Notes: generated by a model not told the origin, from the sequence alone. A stretch of DNA of 35,225 nt from SKVR01 sp964589855 (GCA_964589855.1 CAZPVB010000019.1:1-35225), one strand, 5' to 3'. Shown: positions 1 to 8,026, counted from the stretch's first letter. Numbers and translations are program-made.

Positions 1-5
1 AAACA

Positions 6-566
6 ATGAAAATAATTGGAATTACAGGAACATTAGGAGCAGGTAAAGGTGCTGTAGTAGACTATCTTTGCCAACATCATGGATTTCTGCACTTTTCTGT
101 CAGGGATTATATTGCAAAGATAATTGAATCAGAAGGTGGAACCGTAAACCGCGATTCACTTACCGAAACCGCCAATGAGATAAGAAGAAAAAACCACCCT
201 GCATACATTATTGAGCAACTCATGCAACAAGCAATGCGATCGGGCAAAAATGCCATTATTGAAAGCATAAGAACCCCTGGCGAGATCGAATTATTAAGAA
301 GTAAACAAGGCTTCCTGTTGCTCGCCGTTGATGCAGATATAGAGCTCCGGTATAAAAGAATTCAGCAAAGACAATCAGCAACAGATAAAATAGATTTTAA
401 AACGTTCGTAAGAAACGAACAAAGAGAAATGCACTCAGATGATTTCAACAAGCAAAATCTTTCGGAATGCATCAAACAGGCAGATTACACCCTTATCAAC
501 AATGGCACATTAGAAGAATTGCACGAAAAAATAAGAGTTCTGCTGAAAAAATTCATAATTCACTAA
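6..566 (+). CDS. P-loop nucleotide/dephospho-CoA kinase-like protein
   Basis: A 186-residue cytosolic P-loop kinase. A Walker A motif GTLGAGKG lies at residues 8-15, directly after a hydrophobic strand (KIIGIT). This layout is typical of the NMP-kinase/dephospho-CoA kinase superfamily. A second element IIESIRTPGE (about residues 84-93) and an Arg-rich lid-like stretch (RYKRIQQRQ, about 118-126) fit nucleoside-monophosphate kinase architecture. It lacks the HxP and DxP motifs I would expect of true CoaE, so the acceptor substrate is not settled; a deoxynucleotide or CoA-precursor kinase are both possible. The ATG is the first in frame and only five bases precede it in the window, so an upstream start cannot be excluded. 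The next gene follows after 36 bases on the same strand. Confidence 0.8.
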   Translation: MKIIGITGTLGAGKGAVVDYLCQHHGFLHFSVRDYIAKIIESEGGTVNRDSLTETANEIRRKNHPAYIIEQLMQQAMRSGKNAIIESIRTPGEIELLRSKQGFLLLAVDADIELRYKRIQQRQSATDKIDFKTFVRNEQREMHSDDFNKQNLSECIKQADYTLINNGTLEELHEKIRVLLKKFIIH

Positions 567-571
567 CTTTG
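564..571 (+). promoter_or_regulatory. Possible Bacteroidota -7 box (TAACTTTG)
   Basis: TAACTTTG matches the TAnnTTTG consensus of Bacteroidota primary sigma promoters. It overlaps the stop codon of the kinase gene and lies about 30 bases before the ATG of the fused sugar kinase. No convincing TTG -33 box is seen about 19 bases upstream, so this is tentative. Confidence 0.35.
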
Positions 572-602
572 ATCTAAAAGATTGAAATCATAAAATCAAC
601 CT

Positions 603-2054
603 ATGCATAACCACGCAGAACAACAAAAAATCATTATAAAACTATTTATAGATTATAGCGGAGAATCTCCGACCGACATTCAGCCACTTCCTCCTGGTGG
701 ATCTGACAGAAAATATTTCAGAATCTATCATCGGCAAGGAACAACCATAGGTGTTTACAACCCGATCGAAGAAGAGAACAGCGCTTTTTTGAGTTTTACC
801 AACCATTTCAGAAAACTCGGTCTGCCAGTACCTGAAATCAAAGCACAGAATACACAAAACTTCTCCTATCTGTTGGAAGATTTGGGAGATACTACTCTCT
901 ATTCGCTTCTTCCCCATCATCAGGAACAAGTACTTTTTGATGATCATATCATGGGACTTTACAGAAAGATACTCGATCAGTTACCCTCTTTCCAAATTAA
1001 AGCGGCCAAAGAGCTTGATTTTTCTGTATGTTTTCCCCGGCATGCTTTCGACCGAAACTCAATGATGTGGGACCTGAACTATTTTAAATATTATTTTCTG
1101 AAACTAGCAGGTATCTTTTACGATGAACAGAAACTAGAAGATGATTTTCATTCATTCTGCAACTATCTGCTTGAAGCTGAACAAAAATTTTTCCTTTACC
1201 GCGATTTTCAATCACGCAACATCATGATCAGGGAAGGAAACCCATACTTTATTGACTATCAAGGCGGAAGAAAAGGAGCATTGCAATATGATATTGCTTC
1301 ATTGCTTTATGATGCCAAAGCAAATATTCATCCTGATCAAAGAGAGGAATTGCTGACTTATTACATAGAATCTCTAAAAAAACAACACCAATTTGATGAA
1401 AACAAATTCAGAAAACATTTCTATGGTTTTGTCCTGATTCGCATCATGCAGGCAATGGGTGCATATGGATTCAGGGGATTTTATGAAAAAAAATCTCTTT
1501 TTTTACAAAGTATACCCTACGCCAAAAGAAACCTTCATTGGCTGCTCAGCAATGACAAAATACCTGCTGAAACTCCTTATCTGAGAGAGATAGCAGAGAA
1601 GATGATCCAATCGCCAAATTTGAAAAAATTTGACAAACCGTCCAATATTCTGAAGGTAAGCATCAGAAGTTTTTCTTTCAAAAAAGGTTTTCCGGTTGAT
1701 GAATCTGGTAATGGAGGTGGTTTTGTTTTTGATTGCCGCAGCCTTCCCAATCCGGGGAGAGAGGAAAAATATAAACCCATGACCGGAAAAGACAAGGAGG
1801 TGATAGACTACCTTGAAAAAGAGCAGGCGGTAAAAGAATTTATAGAAGATACATCTAAACTGGTTGAAAAATCAGTGGAAGCCTATTTAAGAAGAGGATT
1901 TACCCATTTGATGGTCTCCTATGGTTGCACAGGTGGTCAGCATCGCTCTGTTTTTAGTGCAGAAAAACTGGCGCACCATCTCGAATCTAAATACGATGTA
2001 ACCATCGATCTGCAGCACAAAGAAGAACAATTTTGGCCCATGAATACAATTTAA
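603..2054 (+). CDS. AmgK-like sugar kinase fused to RapZ C-terminal domain
   Basis: A 483-residue two-domain protein. Residues 1 to about 345 form an aminoglycoside-phosphotransferase-fold kinase: nucleotide loop GGSDRKYFR (32-40), catalytic loop YRDFQSRNIM with Asp201 and Asn206, and metal-binding IDYQGG with Asp218. The pattern resembles AmgK, the anomeric MurNAc/GlcNAc 1-kinase of cell-wall recycling. Residues about 350-483 match the RapZ (YvcJ) C-terminal domain, including DCRSLPNPG (377-385) and GCTGGQHRS (441-449). In E. coli RapZ that domain senses glucosamine-6-phosphate. A MurU-like nucleotidyltransferase gene follows at 2411, which supports a sugar-phosphate role. The fusion suggests a kinase gated by an amino-sugar phosphate; that is inference. 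The RapZ N-terminal P-loop domain is absent, replaced by the APH kinase. Confidence 0.85.
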   Translation: MHNHAEQQKIIIKLFIDYSGESPTDIQPLPPGGSDRKYFRIYHRQGTTIGVYNPIEEENSAFLSFTNHFRKLGLPVPEIKAQNTQNFSYLLEDLGDTTLYSLLPHHQEQVLFDDHIMGLYRKILDQLPSFQIKAAKELDFSVCFPRHAFDRNSMMWDLNYFKYYFLKLAGIFYDEQKLEDDFHSFCNYLLEAEQKFFLYRDFQSRNIMIREGNPYFIDYQGGRKGALQYDIASLLYDAKANIHPDQREELLTYYIESLKKQHQFDENKFRKHFYGFVLIRIMQAMGAYGFRGFYEKKSLFLQSIPYAKRNLHWLLSNDKIPAETPYLREIAEKMIQSPNLKKFDKPSNILKVSIRSFSFKKGFPVDESGNGGGFVFDCRSLPNPGREEKYKPMTGKDKEVIDYLEKEQAVKEFIEDTSKLVEKSVEAYLRRGFTHLMVSYGCTGGQHRSVFSAEKLAHHLESKYDVTIDLQHKEEQFWPMNTI

Positions 2055-2228
2055 AAAAATATTCTGCAATCAGAAATGGAATGAAATACTTCATTGATCC
2101 ACAAACTTTATCCAATGATTTTGGATGTCTGTGCCACTTTTTCGAAAAGAAAAGCCCGGAATTACTTTTTTAAAGCTTATGCCTCTGGTTAACCAGCATT
2201 TTCGATTCAACTTAAAACAATCAATACA

Positions 2229-2354
2229 ATGGCAGATAAAATGTGCAAAAGAAGCGGTAAACTGAAACCTTCACCTGAGAAGCATGAATGCAGAAAGTGC
2301 GGTTTGAGGGCGGCAAAAAAGAAAAATTTGTGCAAAGCAAAAAAAATCAAATAA
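2229..2354 (+). CDS. Small Cys-rich zinc-ribbon-like protein (41 aa)
   Basis: An ATG-initiated 41-codon frame encodes a strongly basic peptide starting MADKMCKRSGKLKPSP and containing HECRKCG. Cysteines fall at residues 6, 21, 24 and 35, with His19 next to the CxxC. This looks like a tiny four-ligand zinc-binding fold or half of a zinc ribbon. Almost a third of the residues are Lys or Arg, so nucleic-acid or ribosome contact is possible. It lies on the same strand between the fused sugar kinase (gap 174) and the MurU-like gene (gap 56). I recognise no named family. The clustering of Cys codons and the clean ATG-to-stop frame argue for a real gene, but it is short. Confidence 0.55.
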   Translation: MADKMCKRSGKLKPSPEKHECRKCGLRAAKKKNLCKAKKIK

Positions 2355-2410
2355 TAAATATCAATTTTAGTGATTTGCTAAGATAAATGAGCAATAAAAA
2401 AGAATAAAAA

Positions 2411-3142
2411 ATGGGTAAAAAAGCAATGATTTTTGCAGCGGGATTAGGTACACGTCTTGCACCCTTAACAGATGACAAACCCAAAGCGCTGGTGGAAGTT
2501 GGCGGAAAAACCATGCTGCAAAGAACCATAGAAACGCTTTTAAATGCTGATGTTGAGGAAATAGTGATCAATGTTCATCATTTTGCTGACCTGATAAAAA
2601 GAACTATTCACGATTACAATTATACAGGTGTGAAGTTTTATATTTCCGATGAGAGTGATATGTTGCTTGACACCGGAGGAGGATTGCTGAAAGCATCTGA
2701 TTTTTTGAATGGTACAGAACCTTTTTTTGTACATAATGTAGACATCATCTCCGACATTAACTTAAAAGACATGTACCAAAAACACCTTGACGAGCAGGCA
2801 CTTGCAACATTGGCGGTAAGCCACAGAAATTCAACCAGAGGATTTTTATGGGTTGAAAACCGCTTATGCGGATGGCAAAACATTCAAACAGGTACCGAAA
2901 TAAAATGTTACTCTACCCCCACCCCTCCAAAAGTACTGGCTTTTAGCGGCGTACATATTATCAGTCCATCCATTTTCCCGGAAATAACCGAAACCGGAAA
3001 ATTTTCCATCAATCAGGTTTACCTGCGCCTGGCATTTCAACATAAGATCATGGCTTACGAGCACAATGCCAACTATTGGGCAGATCTGGGCACGACCGAA
3101 AAAATTGCTCAGGCCGAAAAAATTCTTCAGAAAAAACCATAA
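2411..3142 (+). CDS. MurU-like sugar-1-phosphate nucleotidyltransferase
   Basis: A 243-residue nucleotidyltransferase of the GlmU/RmlA/MurU fold. The N-terminal signature AAGLGTRLAPLTDDKPKALV spans residues 9-28, with Arg15 and Lys25 as the usual nucleotide-binding residues. HNVDII (about residues 111-116) would supply the metal-binding Asp. The protein has no left-handed beta-helix acyltransferase domain, so it is the short form typical of MurU (MurNAc-1-phosphate uridylyltransferase) and mannose-1-phosphate guanylyltransferase-like proteins. The neighbouring AmgK-like kinase favours MurU: kinase makes sugar-1-phosphate and this enzyme makes UDP-sugar, bypassing de novo synthesis. Substrate is inferred from context only. 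The next gene starts 23 bases downstream, probably co-transcribed. Confidence 0.75.
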   Translation: MGKKAMIFAAGLGTRLAPLTDDKPKALVEVGGKTMLQRTIETLLNADVEEIVINVHHFADLIKRTIHDYNYTGVKFYISDESDMLLDTGGGLLKASDFLNGTEPFFVHNVDIISDINLKDMYQKHLDEQALATLAVSHRNSTRGFLWVENRLCGWQNIQTGTEIKCYSTPTPPKVLAFSGVHIISPSIFPEITETGKFSINQVYLRLAFQHKIMAYEHNANYWADLGTTEKIAQAEKILQKKP

Positions 3143-3165
3143 CAATTCTCAATAACAACTTTTTT

Positions 3166-6075
3166 ATGCTCACCTTTTTAGAACAGGTTGCTGCTTATGT
3201 TGGCAAAAAAGACAATAAAAAACTGCATGAGATATGCATCATCACCCCCAATCAAAGAGCAGGTTTGTTTCTGAAAAAACACTTGGCTAAAACCATCCAG
3301 AACGCATCCTGGGCACCGGACATTATGAGCATGGATGAATTTATTGCTCAGGTAAACAAATTAAAGATACCTGAATCAACTTCTTTATTGCTTGAGTTTT
3401 ATCAAACCTATAAAGCAATTGAAAAGGAGAAAGCTGATGAATTGGAGGAATTTCTTAAATGGGCACCGGTTGTTCTCAAAGATTTTAATGATATTGATGG
3501 CCATGTGGAAAATGCAGAGAAATTGTTCAACAATATCTTAGATATCAAACGTATAGAAACCTGGAACCCGGAACATAAAGAACCTACGGAATTTCAACTC
3601 AAATACCTTCAATTTTTTAAAAAACTAAACATCTATCACCAAAAGTTCAGGGAAAACCTGCTGGAACAAAAACTTGCCTACCATGGATTGGCTTATCGAA
3701 TTGCCGCCCAGGATGCCCAAACAGTTGCTATTCCGTGGAAAAAAGTAATTTTCGCAGGTTTCAACGCTTTGTCTGATTCAGAAGAAAAACTTATAAGCAG
3801 CTTAAAAAAAAGAGGGATAGCAGAACAGTTGTGGGATGCAGATATTTATTACATCAACAACCCCAAAAATCAGAATCATGAGGCAGGACTTTCTTTACGG
3901 AAACATCTGAAAAAACAAAAAAATAACAACATCCTTTTTCTGGAAAACAACTTCAGCATTCAACCCAAAAACATCAGTATCTACGGGGTTGCCAAAAGTG
4001 TGAACCAGGTTAAACTATGCGCTAATATCTTAAAGGGTCTGTCCGCCGGGCAGACCAACAACCCTAAAACAGCTATTGTGCTGGCAAACGAAAACCTTTT
4101 GATGCCCATGATCAATTCTTTGCCCAAAGAAATTGAAAAAGTGAACATAACTATGGGGTATCCTTTGCGCAAGACCTCACTTTATGGTTTGATTGTTACG
4201 GTTTTTCAGATGCACATCACTACCCAAAGAATGGGAACGGCAAAACCAGGATCAGAACCAGCCTTTTACTACAAAGATCTGCTGCGTTTTTTTGGACATC
4301 CTGCCATACACCTGATCTGGAAATCAAAAGGATATAACACTTTACAATACAATAACTGGATAGAAACCATCAACAAGTCTAAAAACCCCTTTTTGCGTGT
4401 ATTTCGTGAAGAGGAACAACAACATAATCATAACAATGGCATTTCGAACCTGTATGGATTTCTTTTCCGGAATTTTGCCACTCACCCTGCCGGTATACTT
4501 GATGCTATAGGACAGCTTACTTTGTTGTTACATCATTCCTTCAAAGACCATTCTTCCCAAACAGGCATCTCCATAGAAAAATCGCCGTGGTTTACAGATT
4601 TTGAATCAATTTATGATTTAAAGATCATGATCAGGAAACTCAAAAAATATTTTCAGGAAAATCAATTAGGATGGGAATTGCGAAATTTCTTTATGTTTTT
4701 TCAATCCATGAGCCGTGAATCGCGCATTTCTATGCTTGGCCAACCATTGCAAGGTCTTCAGATAATGGGTATGCTGGAAACCCGGAACCTGGATTTCGAG
4801 AATGTGATTGTTCTTTCGGCAAACGAAGATATATTACCTGCATCCAAACCAGGTAACTCATTTATTCCTTTTGATGTAAAAACTAACTACAACATACCTG
4901 TTACAAAAGAGAAAGATGCGGTATATGCCTATCATTTCTACAGATTGTTGCAAAGAGCCAAAAACATTCATATTATCTATAACACCCAAACCCAGGACAT
5001 GGGTAGCAGTGAAAAAAGCAGATTCATTACACAATTACAGATGGAATTGCCCGCTTACAATCCAACTATTAAAATTGACAGTCAGATCATTTCTCTTCCT
5101 TCGGCAACCAACCAGACCAAAAGCGATATAAGCATTGAGAAAACACCAGAAATTTTGCAGATCCTTGAACATGTCAATGAAAAAGGATTCTCCCCCTCTA
5201 CCCTGAACCATTACATTAAGTGTTCATTGTTTTTCTATTTCCGGCATATAGCAGGTATATCAGAAGTTGACACATTAGAAGAAACCATTGAAGCCAACAC
5301 TTTGGGAAGTATTGTGCATGAGGTATTGCAAGATTTATACGAAGAATATTTTGGTGGAGAAAAGATATTGGATACCGACAAACTCGATCAGATGAGGAAA
5401 AAACTGCCAGAAATCACCCAGGGCAAATTTGAGAAACTATACCCCGGCGGAGATATTACAACAGGGAAAAACCTGTTGATGTACAAAGTGGCTCTAAGAT
5501 ATGTGGAAAACTTCCTGAAATTTGAGAAAAAATTTGTTGAACAAGAGCAAAAAAAGAACAATCTGATAACCTACCTCAGTGCAGAAGAAGAACTTACAGC
5601 TTACATCAACATCCCTTTGGGCGAAAAAGGTAAAAAAATAAAGATCAGAGGCATTGCCGATAGAATTGATCAGCTGGGACCAAACACAAGAATCATTGAT
5701 TATAAAACAGGAAAGGTAGATCCGGCTTCCGAATTAAAACTTACCGATTGGGGGAAACTTACTAATGAGATGAAATTGGGGAAAACTTTCCAACTGCTCA
5801 TGTATGCATATCTTTACAAAAAAACAACTCAAAGCACAAACCCTGTTTTGCCCGGTATTTTTTCCTTGAGAAGTATTGGAAAAGGATTATTATCTCCTTC
5901 AATAATTATCGATAAGCAAAAAAATGATATTGATGAGGATACCCTTGAGAAATTTGAAGCAGAATTAAAAACACTCATCAGTGAGATTTTTGACGCAGAA
6001 ACACCCTTCACGAAAACGCCTGACACCGAAAACTGCAGACTTTGTGATTTCCGGATTACCTGCAACCGGCAATAG
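3166..6075 (+). CDS. AddB-like PD-(D/E)XK nuclease with Fe-S cluster motif
   Basis: A 969-residue protein resembling the inactivated-helicase plus nuclease subunit AddB of AddAB double-strand break repair enzymes. The N-terminus has ITPNQRAGLFLKKHL where AddB proteins carry a Walker A, but the GxGKT residues are missing. The C-terminal third is a RecB-type nuclease: Cys686 (HYIKCSLFF), His718 (IVHEVL), then GIADRID with Asp835 and IIDYKTG with Asp845 and Lys847. The C-terminal CRLCDFRITC gives Cys957, Cys960 and Cys966. One early Cys plus three late Cys is the iron-staple arrangement of AddB. The open frame extends upstream into the MurU-like gene but only through a TTG codon; the ATG at 3166 gives a 23-base intergenic gap. 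No AddA-like partner lies in the window. Confidence 0.8.
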   Translation: MLTFLEQVAAYVGKKDNKKLHEICIITPNQRAGLFLKKHLAKTIQNASWAPDIMSMDEFIAQVNKLKIPESTSLLLEFYQTYKAIEKEKADELEEFLKWAPVVLKDFNDIDGHVENAEKLFNNILDIKRIETWNPEHKEPTEFQLKYLQFFKKLNIYHQKFRENLLEQKLAYHGLAYRIAAQDAQTVAIPWKKVIFAGFNALSDSEEKLISSLKKRGIAEQLWDADIYYINNPKNQNHEAGLSLRKHLKKQKNNNILFLENNFSIQPKNISIYGVAKSVNQVKLCANILKGLSAGQTNNPKTAIVLANENLLMPMINSLPKEIEKVNITMGYPLRKTSLYGLIVTVFQMHITTQRMGTAKPGSEPAFYYKDLLRFFGHPAIHLIWKSKGYNTLQYNNWIETINKSKNPFLRVFREEEQQHNHNNGISNLYGFLFRNFATHPAGILDAIGQLTLLLHHSFKDHSSQTGISIEKSPWFTDFESIYDLKIMIRKLKKYFQENQLGWELRNFFMFFQSMSRESRISMLGQPLQGLQIMGMLETRNLDFENVIVLSANEDILPASKPGNSFIPFDVKTNYNIPVTKEKDAVYAYHFYRLLQRAKNIHIIYNTQTQDMGSSEKSRFITQLQMELPAYNPTIKIDSQIISLPSATNQTKSDISIEKTPEILQILEHVNEKGFSPSTLNHYIKCSLFFYFRHIAGISEVDTLEETIEANTLGSIVHEVLQDLYEEYFGGEKILDTDKLDQMRKKLPEITQGKFEKLYPGGDITTGKNLLMYKVALRYVENFLKFEKKFVEQEQKKNNLITYLSAEEELTAYINIPLGEKGKKIKIRGIADRIDQLGPNTRIIDYKTGKVDPASELKLTDWGKLTNEMKLGKTFQLLMYAYLYKKTTQSTNPVLPGIFSLRSIGKGLLSPSIIIDKQKNDIDEDTLEKFEAELKTLISEIFDAETPFTKTPDTENCRLCDFRITCNRQ

Positions 6076-6273
6076 AACATCATTTGCCGACTCACTTTAC
6101 AAAAGAACTATTCAGGGTCTGTCAGTAATGTCCGATTTCCGGTTTAGGGTGGTCTTCAAAACCCTCATTTGTGAAAAACAAACTCCTTTTTTTAACCATT
6201 ACCCACTTACACCTGATTTTTTCCAGGCACCTATAAAAGCCAAAAGTTTTATACCGATAACTATGGGTCCACT

Positions 6274-6291
6274 CCGAAAACTTGTTTTCGG
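6274..6291. repeat. Perfect 18-base palindrome
   Basis: CCGAAAAC and GTTTTCGG are separated by only two bases, so this reads as a palindrome rather than a stable hairpin. It sits within the repeat-bearing non-coding stretch. It could be a protein-binding site or the remnant of a mobile element end. Confidence 0.5.
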
Positions 6292-6343
6292 CAAATCTGT
6301 GGTCATTTTCTGTTTTTGAAACCACTGATTACCAGAATTTAGC

Positions 6344-6370
6344 ATCTGTGTAAATCTGTGTAATCTGTGG
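6344..6370. repeat. Tandem ATCTGTGTAA repeat (2.7 copies)
   Basis: Two exact copies of the 10-mer ATCTGTGTAA (6344-6353, 6354-6363) are followed by a partial copy TCTGTGG (6364-6370). A related AAATCTGTGG occurs just upstream at 6293-6302. The repeat is intergenic, away from any reading frame I can support. Confidence 0.7.
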
Positions 6371-6614
6371 ATAATTAACTTTTAGGAGTGGTCTCAACGA
6401 ATGTTGGATCAAAAATCAAAACTTTTAAAGTTTAATAAGTTTTTCGTGTTCAAAAGCGAGCAAATTACGTTCGCAATTGAACACCGCCATCTCATCTGAA
6501 GCGCCACCCCTAGATTATAACGCTACATATCAAATACTTAAATTAAACGGCACATCGATTGCAGTAAGAATAACGCAACCCAATAATTTATTATTCATTA
6601 AAAATATTGCAATC

Positions 6615-6968
6615 ATGAAAACAAGATTTTTTTCGATTATCGGTATGGTAATTTTATTTGTAGCAACAACCACAGCCAGAGACAACAAAAGTAACATTGC
6701 TAACACCCCATCTCCTGCAGGTGAACTCCTGAAAAAAGAGATCAAATACCCCGTGGTAGCGAAAGAGCTCGACATTTCGGGGTCGGTTTATTTTGTGTTG
6801 AAAAGCAACGGAAAAGAACAGATGGAATACACGAAGGTTTATGCTTCAAGTGACTTACTAAAAAAAGAAGTGGAACAACAATTGAAAAAGTTGGAACCAC
6901 AATTGGCAAAAGTCATGAAAAATGATGACGAGAAAGTGTTTAAACTGAAATTTGTCAAGAACAACTAA
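6615..6968 (+). CDS. Small exported TonB C-terminal-like protein
   Basis: A 117-residue protein with a signal peptide (residues 1 to about 22: MKTRFFSIIG followed by a hydrophobic run and TTTARD). The mature part contains IKYPVVAKELDISGSVYFVL, which resembles the YP-x-A-x-(3-4)-x-G-x-V core of the TonB C-terminal domain, followed by VYASSDLLKKEVEQQL, the usual trailing helix. It lacks the Pro-rich linker of true TonB, so it is a stand-alone periplasmic TonB_C-like protein of unknown role. The reading frame is open from a TTG at 6477, but that would bury the signal peptide inside; the ATG at 6615 is preferred. A strong hairpin terminator follows at 7018. Confidence 0.65.
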   Translation: MKTRFFSIIGMVILFVATTTARDNKSNIANTPSPAGELLKKEIKYPVVAKELDISGSVYFVLKSNGKEQMEYTKVYASSDLLKKEVEQQLKKLEPQLAKVMKNDDEKVFKLKFVKNN

Positions 6969-7017
6969 ACATGACCCTCCGGATCTCCGGGAAGATCGTC
7001 GTTTCAATCTCATTTTT

Positions 7018-7050
7018 AAAAAGGTTTGGTCAATTGATCCAAACCTTTTT
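7018..7050. terminator. Bidirectional intrinsic terminator
   Basis: AAAAAGGTTTGG pairs perfectly over 12 bases with CCAAACCTTTTT across a 9-base loop, with T-runs on both strands. It lies between two convergent genes: the TonB_C-like gene ends at 6968 on the plus strand and the response regulator stop is at 7052 on the minus strand. It can end both transcripts. Confidence 0.9.
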
Positions 7051-7051
7051 T

Positions 7052-7816
7052 TTATTGATCCAACCAATCTTTAAAGGCAGAACTTCTGTCGGTACTAACA
7101 ATTACATCTTCACTGGCAGGTGGATTGAGCAGCAGTTTCACCCGCGAGCGAGAATAGCTCCACATGTTTTTTATGGAATCGAATGAAACAATATATTTTC
7201 TGTTTACCCTGAAAAATCGTGATGGATTAATGAATTCAATGATTTGATCTAATGAGTAATTAATACCGAATGATTCATTCTGATGTGTTACAAGAAAGGT
7301 ATTTTTTTCTATGATCATAAAGTAAGCGATAGCGGAAGTTTCCACAGATTTTAGTTTGTCACCAAAATGAACCACAAATCTTTGTTTCCAATCTTTTTCC
7401 GGTTTTTTCATCTGCTCCAAAAGTCCTCTCAGGTTTCCGGATTGCATTTGCCGATCAGGTCGAAATCGTTTATATTTTTCTATGCTTCTTTTAAGTTCCT
7501 CTTTTTTTAAAGGTTTTAATAGATAATCGATACTGTTTACTTTAAAAGCCTTGATGGCATATTCGTCATAAGCCGTTATAAAGATTACCGGACAGTCGAT
7601 CTCAGTTTTTTCAAAAATCTCAAAACTAAGTCCATCGCCCAGATTGATATCCAGGAAAAGTAAATCTGGTAATGTATTTTGATCAAACCACTTTATGGCA
7701 GCCGAAACAGAATCGAGTGTGCTTTCAATCATAGATTCGGGTTCAATCTCTTTTATAAGTTTTGCCAATCTCTTTGCTGCAGGAGCCTCATCTTCAATAA
7801 TCAATGTTCGCATCAC
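7052..7816 (-). CDS. LytTR-family response regulator
   Basis: A 254-residue cytosolic response regulator. The receiver domain (about residues 3-120) has the acidic pair in IIEDE, phosphoacceptor Asp56 in LFLDINL, the Thr/Ser site in FITAYDEYA, and the KPLKKEEL lysine. The C-terminal half (about 148-250) is a LytTR DNA-binding domain, with YFMIIEKNTFLVTH and the FFRVNRKYIVS element characteristic of that family. It pairs with the LytS-type histidine kinase upstream on the same strand, separated by 210 bases. Two ATG codons are adjacent (7816 and 7813). The targets are unknown; the neighbouring TonB-dependent receptor gene is an obvious candidate. Confidence 0.92.
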   Translation of the reverse strand: MMRTLIIEDEAPAAKRLAKLIKEIEPESMIESTLDSVSAAIKWFDQNTLPDLLFLDINLGDGLSFEIFEKTEIDCPVIFITAYDEYAIKAFKVNSIDYLLKPLKKEELKRSIEKYKRFRPDRQMQSGNLRGLLEQMKKPEKDWKQRFVVHFGDKLKSVETSAIAYFMIIEKNTFLVTHQNESFGINYSLDQIIEFINPSRFFRVNRKYIVSFDSIKNMWSYSRSRVKLLLNPPASEDVIVSTDRSSAFKDWLDQ

Positions 7817-7897
7817 ATAAAGAATTTAAAATTTAGTAACGAATTAAATTAGTATTATTTACATGCTAATTTAGGAAGAAAAAAAAACAACGATCAT

Positions 7898-7951
7898 TAG
7901 TTTGTGCAGGAAAATGCCAAATACTGGATTAATCTCGTTTTTTAATCAGTC
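7898..7951. repeat. Degenerate copy of the miniature inverted-repeat element
   Basis: Aligned without gaps to 12089-12142, 37 of 54 positions agree by my hand count, including the cores TGCAGGAAAATGCCAA / TGCAAGAAAACGCCAA and CAGTC. It lies in the 210-base gap between the histidine kinase and response regulator genes. The similarity covers one terminal repeat and the left part of the element. This appears to be a decayed copy. Confidence 0.45.
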
Positions 7952-8026
7952 CCCTGCCAAATAAAAAAAAATCAAAACAAGTATAATGCAAAGCCCTGAA
8001 ATCACAAACAGAGGCTGAATAGCAAA

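Larger units (their letters stand above)
6077..6614. other. Non-coding stretch with repeats upstream of TonB_C-like gene
   Basis: No credible gene is seen in these 538 bases. They hold a perfect 10-base tandem repeat (6344-6363), an 18-base palindrome CCGAAAACTTGTTTTCGG (6274-6291), and two near-identical 17-base direct repeats beginning TTTAGG (6143-6159 and 6381-6397). The short frames here have no family resemblance and break the repeats arbitrarily. Confidence 0.6.

Noticed and set aside
3076..3165. Upstream extension of the AddB-like frame into the MurU-like gene
   Set aside because: It begins with TTG, overlaps the preceding gene and adds no family-like sequence; the ATG at 3166 is a natural start.
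6122..6325. Small frames on both strands in the repeat-bearing stretch
   Set aside because: They cross the palindrome and direct repeats and show no domain, signal peptide or composition of a real gene.
6477..6614. N-terminal extension of the TonB_C-like protein
   Set aside because: It starts from TTG and would place the signal peptide inside the protein.
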